A stretch of 64,000 nucleotides of DNA from Pullulanibacillus pueri (GTDB lineage Bacteria > Bacillota > Bacilli > Bacillales > Sporolactobacillaceae): NCBI RefSeq assembly GCF_014639255.1, contig NZ_BMFV01000003.1:124001-188000 (forward strand), written 5' to 3'. The position numbers were made by a program, and so were the translations under genes. The notes under the pieces were generated by a model. It had not been told where the DNA came from and ran no database searches. It saw only the letters and a program-made list of their open reading frames with translations. This document shows positions 61,517 to 64,000 of this stretch, in pieces. The number at the start of each line of letters is the position of its first letter. Positions within the stretch are counted from its first letter, which is position 1.

Positions 61517-62062
61517 ATGAACATACCGTCACTCAGTATTCATTCCACAATGGGTAAAATTCAAATACAATCGACGGGACCGCAGCTGGAGGTTCATCAA
61601 GGCCAAACGCAACAGACGATTGAGCAACCTAAAGCAGAAATGACGATTGAGCGCACCCCGTCAAAGCTGACCATAGACCAAACTCAGGCGTGGAATAATC
61701 TCAATTTAAAGTCGGCTTTCGTAAGAATTAGTGAGGCTGTTGATGAAGGGCATCAAGCGGTGATGGAAGGGATTGCCCGTCGTGCAGAAGAAGGTGACGA
61801 TCTGTTACATATTGAGCGAGGTGGCAATCCTATTAAAGCCCACGCTGTGCAGAACGCCCAGCAAAAAGGAAGCTATAGCACGGGGAGCACACCACCCTTT
61901 CAGGCGGTGAAGGAAAGCTATTCGCCATCAGAGGTCGAGATCAACTGGCAAACGAAAAAACCAGAGATCGCTGCAACCAGTGAGCCGCCAAGCTTTCAAT
62001 TCCAACGTGGGCAAGTGAATATATCAATGGCACAATACCCATCTGTCGACATATCGATTTAA
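61517..62062 (+). CDS. yviE: DUF6470 family protein (YviE)
   Basis: 181 residues, soluble. The N terminus IPSLSIHSTMGKIQIQSTGP and a following series of short repeats (MTIERTPSKLTIDQTQAW) are characteristic of YviE-type proteins that precede fliW in Bacillus. Function unknown; conserved in late flagellar operons. AGGAGGTGA nine bases upstream supports ATG at 61517 over the in-frame GTG at 61505 that lies inside this site. fliW starts 14 bases downstream. Confidence 0.88.
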   Translation: MNIPSLSIHSTMGKIQIQSTGPQLEVHQGQTQQTIEQPKAEMTIERTPSKLTIDQTQAWNNLNLKSAFVRISEAVDEGHQAVMEGIARRAEEGDDLLHIERGGNPIKAHAVQNAQQKGSYSTGSTPPFQAVKESYSPSEVEINWQTKKPEIAATSEPPSFQFQRGQVNISMAQYPSVDISI

Positions 62063-62076
62063 CGAGGAGTGATCCG

Positions 62077-62553
62077 ATGATTACTATTAACACGAAATAC
62101 TTCGGCATAGCAGATATCGAAAAGGACGAGATCATTCACTTTCAGACAGGTCTTCCCGGATTCCCAGATGAAAGGGAATTCGTGTTCATGCCTCTTGAAC
62201 GCAACTCACCTTATGAAATCATGCAGTCGACGAAAACACCAGCCGTTGCTTTTGTAACCGTCTCACCCTTTTTGATTTTTAAAGACTACGAAATTGATAT
62301 TAACGATCAGACCACAAAGCAACTCCAATTAAAGGCAGCTAAGGATGCCAGTGTCTATACCATACTTACACTAAAAGAACCTTTTGCTGAATCAACAGCC
62401 AATTTGGTTGCACCAGTCATTGTCCATCATCATAAGCAGCTCGGTAAACAAGTTGTATTAGAGAAGACCGATTATCATACGAAGCACCCGATTCTCCAAG
62501 AGGACCCTGAAAAGGAGGGGCGCCATGCTGATACTCACAAGAAGGTCAAATGA
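62077..62553 (+). CDS. fliW: Flagellar assembly factor FliW
   Basis: 158 residues. [20 protein letters not shown] near 19-38 is the family signature, with a [16 protein letters not shown] segment later. FliW binds flagellin and CsrA; when flagellin is exported, FliW is freed and blocks CsrA, allowing hag translation. ATG after CGAGGAGTGA. Its last 29 bases overlap csrA, ensuring coupled synthesis of the two partners. The C terminus is His and Lys-rich. Confidence 0.96.
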   Translation: MITINTKYFGIADIEKDEIIHFQTGLPGFPDEREFVFMPLERNSPYEIMQSTKTPAVAFVTVSPFLIFKDYEIDINDQTTKQLQLKAAKDASVYTILTLKEPFAESTANLVAPVIVHHHKQLGKQVVLEKTDYHTKHPILQEDPEKEGRHADTHKKVK

Positions 62554-62755
62554 AGCCATTACAATCGGAGATGACATTGAAATCGAGGTCCTTGGTATTG
62601 ATGGCGATCAAGTCAAACTTGGGATCAAGGCGCCTAAACAGGTGGAGATTCACCGGAAGGAGATCTACCTGACCATCCAAGAGGCGAACAATGAAGCTGC
62701 GCATGGCACATTCTCAGAGAATGCCCTCACCCAACTGAAGAATTTAAAAAGATAA
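62525..62755 (+). CDS. csrA: Translational regulator CsrA
   Basis: 76 residues, the normal size. [20 protein letters not shown] starts the protein, [15 protein letters not shown] (near 38-52) is the RNA-binding part with the conserved Arg. CsrA represses hag translation by covering its ribosome binding site. The start lies inside fliW, after AAAAGGAGGGG. A terminator follows directly, then hag with its own SigD promoter and a leader with CsrA-type sites. Confidence 0.97.
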   Translation: MLILTRRSNEAITIGDDIEIEVLGIDGDQVKLGIKAPKQVEIHRKEIYLTIQEANNEAAHGTFSENALTQLKNLKR

Positions 62756-62762
62756 ACGCTCC

Positions 62763-62795
62763 GTTCAAGGGAAAATATTCCTTGAACTTTTTTAT
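62763..62795 (+). terminator. Terminator after csrA
   Basis: GTTCAAGG (62763-62770) and CCTTGAAC (62780-62787) form a perfect eight-base stem with a nine-base loop, followed by six T residues. Confidence 0.88.
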
Positions 62796-62806
62796 TTCAA
62801 ATCTAT

Positions 62807-62833
62807 TAAACAATCCTAAAAGCGGACCGATAT
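62807..62833 (+). promoter_or_regulatory. SigD promoter of hag
   Basis: TAAA (62807-62810), exactly 15 bases, then ACCGATAT (62826-62833), one mismatch to the consensus. It follows the csrA terminator and gives hag a leader of about 85 bases. Confidence 0.8.
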
Positions 62834-62885
62834 ATAGTATGTAAGGTTAAATGCTAAGTGGCCACTTACATAAACCAAAAAACAA

Positions 62886-62918
62886 CCACATGGATGTGGG
62901 CAGACAATTTCAAGGAGG
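62886..62918 (+). promoter_or_regulatory. CsrA-binding hairpin and ribosome binding site in the hag leader
   Basis: CCACA-TGGA-TGTGG (62886-62899) is a five-base stem presenting GGA in its loop, the classical CsrA target. A second GGA lies in the ribosome binding site AAGGAGG (62912-62918). The pair matches the two-site arrangement of the B. subtilis hag leader, so CsrA bound to the hairpin can block translation. Confidence 0.75.
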
Positions 62919-62926
62919 AAAACTCA

Positions 62927-64000
62927 ATGATTATCAATCACAATTTAGCTGCTCTTAACACATTGAACCAAATGAATAAGAACGCTAACGCAACTCAAAG
63001 TTCATTACAAAAACTTTCTTCAGGTCTTCGCATTAACAGCGCAGCTGACGATGCTGCTGGTCTTGCAATCTCTGAAAAAATGAAAGGCCAAATCAGCGGT
63101 TTAGAGCAAGCACAACGCAATGCTCAAGACGGTATCTCAATGATCCAAACTGCTGAAGGTTCATTGAACGAAACACAAGATATCCTACAACGTATGCGTG
63201 AGCTTGCGACTCAAGCGGCCAACGATACAAACACGACTGACGATCGTCAACAAATCCAGGAAGAAATGGACCAATTGACTTCTGAAGTAAACCGTATCGG
63301 CAACACTACTGAATTCAACACACAGAAATTGTTGAATGGTGGTAGTGATCAAAGTACTGGTGGTTCTGCGACATCATTCCAACAAGTTACTGGTACAGAT
63401 GCAACTTCTTTTGATTTTTCTGGTGGGAATTCTTCTAAAATTACAATCGGGGATAAGTCAGTAACACTAGATAAAAATTATAGTAACGCTGCTGGTGTAG
63501 TAGATGCGTTGAATGAAGGTTTTGACGGTACAGGTGTCACTTTCAGTACAGACGCTGATGATAAACTAGTAATTAGTGGAGCAGAAGAGTTTACAGTTAA
63601 AGTAGATGAGGCCTCTCCAACGGATGCTTCTTTGAATATTGCTACGGATACTGCTTCATCTGAGCAAAAGGTAGAGTATACTGTAACTGGTGAAGATGCA
63701 ACTTCTTTTGATTTTTCTGGTGGGAATTCTTCTAAAATTACAATCGGGGATAAGTCAGTAACACTAGATAAAAATTATAGTAACGCTGCTGGTGTAGTAG
63801 ATGCGTTGAATGAAGGTTTTGACGGTACAGGTGTCACTTTCAGTACAGACGCTGATGATAAACTAGTAATTAGTGGAGCAGAAGAGTTTACAGTTAAAGT
63901 AGATGAGGCCTCCCCAACGGATGCTTCTGTAAATATTACTACGGATACTGAAGCTACATCCAATGTCCCAGATGGTGTTGATTTAGAAGCAGGTACATCT
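62927..64000 (+). CDS. hag: Flagellin, 3' end beyond the window
   Basis: 358 codons are present and the frame is open at the window edge. [20 protein letters not shown] and [20 protein letters not shown] mark the conserved D0/D1 N-terminal helices, with [20 protein letters not shown] following. From about residue 150 the variable domain begins, and residues about 158-242 are repeated at about 257-341 with very few changes (99-residue period). The C-terminal conserved domain must lie beyond position 64000. Translation starts 9 bases after AAGGAGG. It is controlled by a SigD promoter and by CsrA/FliW. Confidence 0.97.
   Translation, partial: MIINHNLAALNTLNQMNKNANATQSSLQKLSSGLRINSAADDAAGLAISEKMKGQISGLEQAQRNAQDGISMIQTAEGSLNETQDILQRMRELATQAANDTNTTDDRQQIQEEMDQLTSEVNRIGNTTEFNTQKLLNGGSDQSTGGSATSFQQVTGTDATSFDFSGGNSSKITIGDKSVTLDKNYSNAAGVVDALNEGFDGTGVTFSTDADDKLVISGAEEFTVKVDEASPTDASLNIATDTASSEQKVEYTVTGEDATSFDFSGGNSSKITIGDKSVTLDKNYSNAAGVVDALNEGFDGTGVTFSTDADDKLVISGAEEFTVKVDEASPTDASVNITTDTEATSNVPDGVDLEAGTS
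63386..63953 (+). repeat. 297-bp tandem duplication within the flagellin variable domain
   Basis: The block starting GATGCAACTTCTTTTGATTT at 63398 recurs at 63695, exactly 297 bases (99 codons) later. Roughly 255 bases of each copy are nearly identical, with only a handful of differences (for example CTCC against CCCC, TTGAAT against GTAAAT). A short linker with a changed sequence separates the copies. The near identity at silent sites indicates a recent duplication or gene conversion. Confidence 0.93.

Overview
The window reads as the chromosome of a motile, naturally transformable, low-GC Gram-positive rod of the order Bacillales. The block yvyE-degS-degU-degV-comFA-comFC-yvyF-flgM-flgN-flgK-flgL-yviE-fliW-csrA-hag (46.5-64 kb) has the gene order known from Bacillus subtilis. 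The genus cannot be fixed from the sequence. The 21-30 kb stretch looks clearly more AT-rich than the flanks, which suggests that parts of the wall-polymer locus were acquired or exchanged.

Layout. (1) 0.7-5.1 kb: a tight operon for sulfate activation: ATP sulfurylase (sat), an SLC13-type permease, APS kinase (cysC) and PAP phosphatase (cysQ). No PAPS or sulfite reductase gene accompanies it. (2) 5.3-10.6 kb: two secreted autolysins, an amidase and a glucosaminidase, carrying the same SH3-like repeat array. (3) 10.8-40.4 kb: a very large wall teichoic acid locus with glycerol-phosphate genes (tagD, tagB, several TagF-type transferases), ribitol-phosphate genes (tarI, tarJ, two TarK-like genes, tarL), glycan-decoration genes (a TarM/GtfA-type protein and a TarS-type enzyme broken by a frame change), the exporter tagH-tagG, gtaB, two DUF6270 proteins and, last, a PAPS-type sulfotransferase. 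(4) 40.9-45.3 kb: the ligase tagU, a decayed ISL3 transposase, tagO and a short-chain dehydrogenase. (5) 45.5-49.8 kb: yvyE-degS-degU between two minisatellites (51-bp and 52-bp periods) and a 113-bp direct repeat. (6) 49.9-64 kb: an EAL phosphodiesterase, degV, a modified comF operon and the late flagellar operon, ending inside flagellin.

How it may work together. TagO starts the lipid-linked polymer (TagA is not in the window). TagB primes it with glycerol phosphate, TagD, TarI and TarJ supply CDP-activated units, and the TagF/TarK/TarL-type enzymes polymerise. TarS/TarM-like proteins glycosylate, TagGH exports and TagU attaches the polymer to peptidoglycan. The most interesting inference is that sat, cysC and cysQ make PAPS and recycle PAP for the sulfotransferase at the far end of the locus. 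That predicts a sulfated wall teichoic acid or related wall polymer. It rests on gene content and motifs, not on any experiment.

Several SigD-type promoters (TAAA-N14-16-GCCGATAT) tie the glucosaminidase, a CheX-like gene, yvyF, flgM and hag to motility. The hag leader carries a CsrA-type GGA hairpin.
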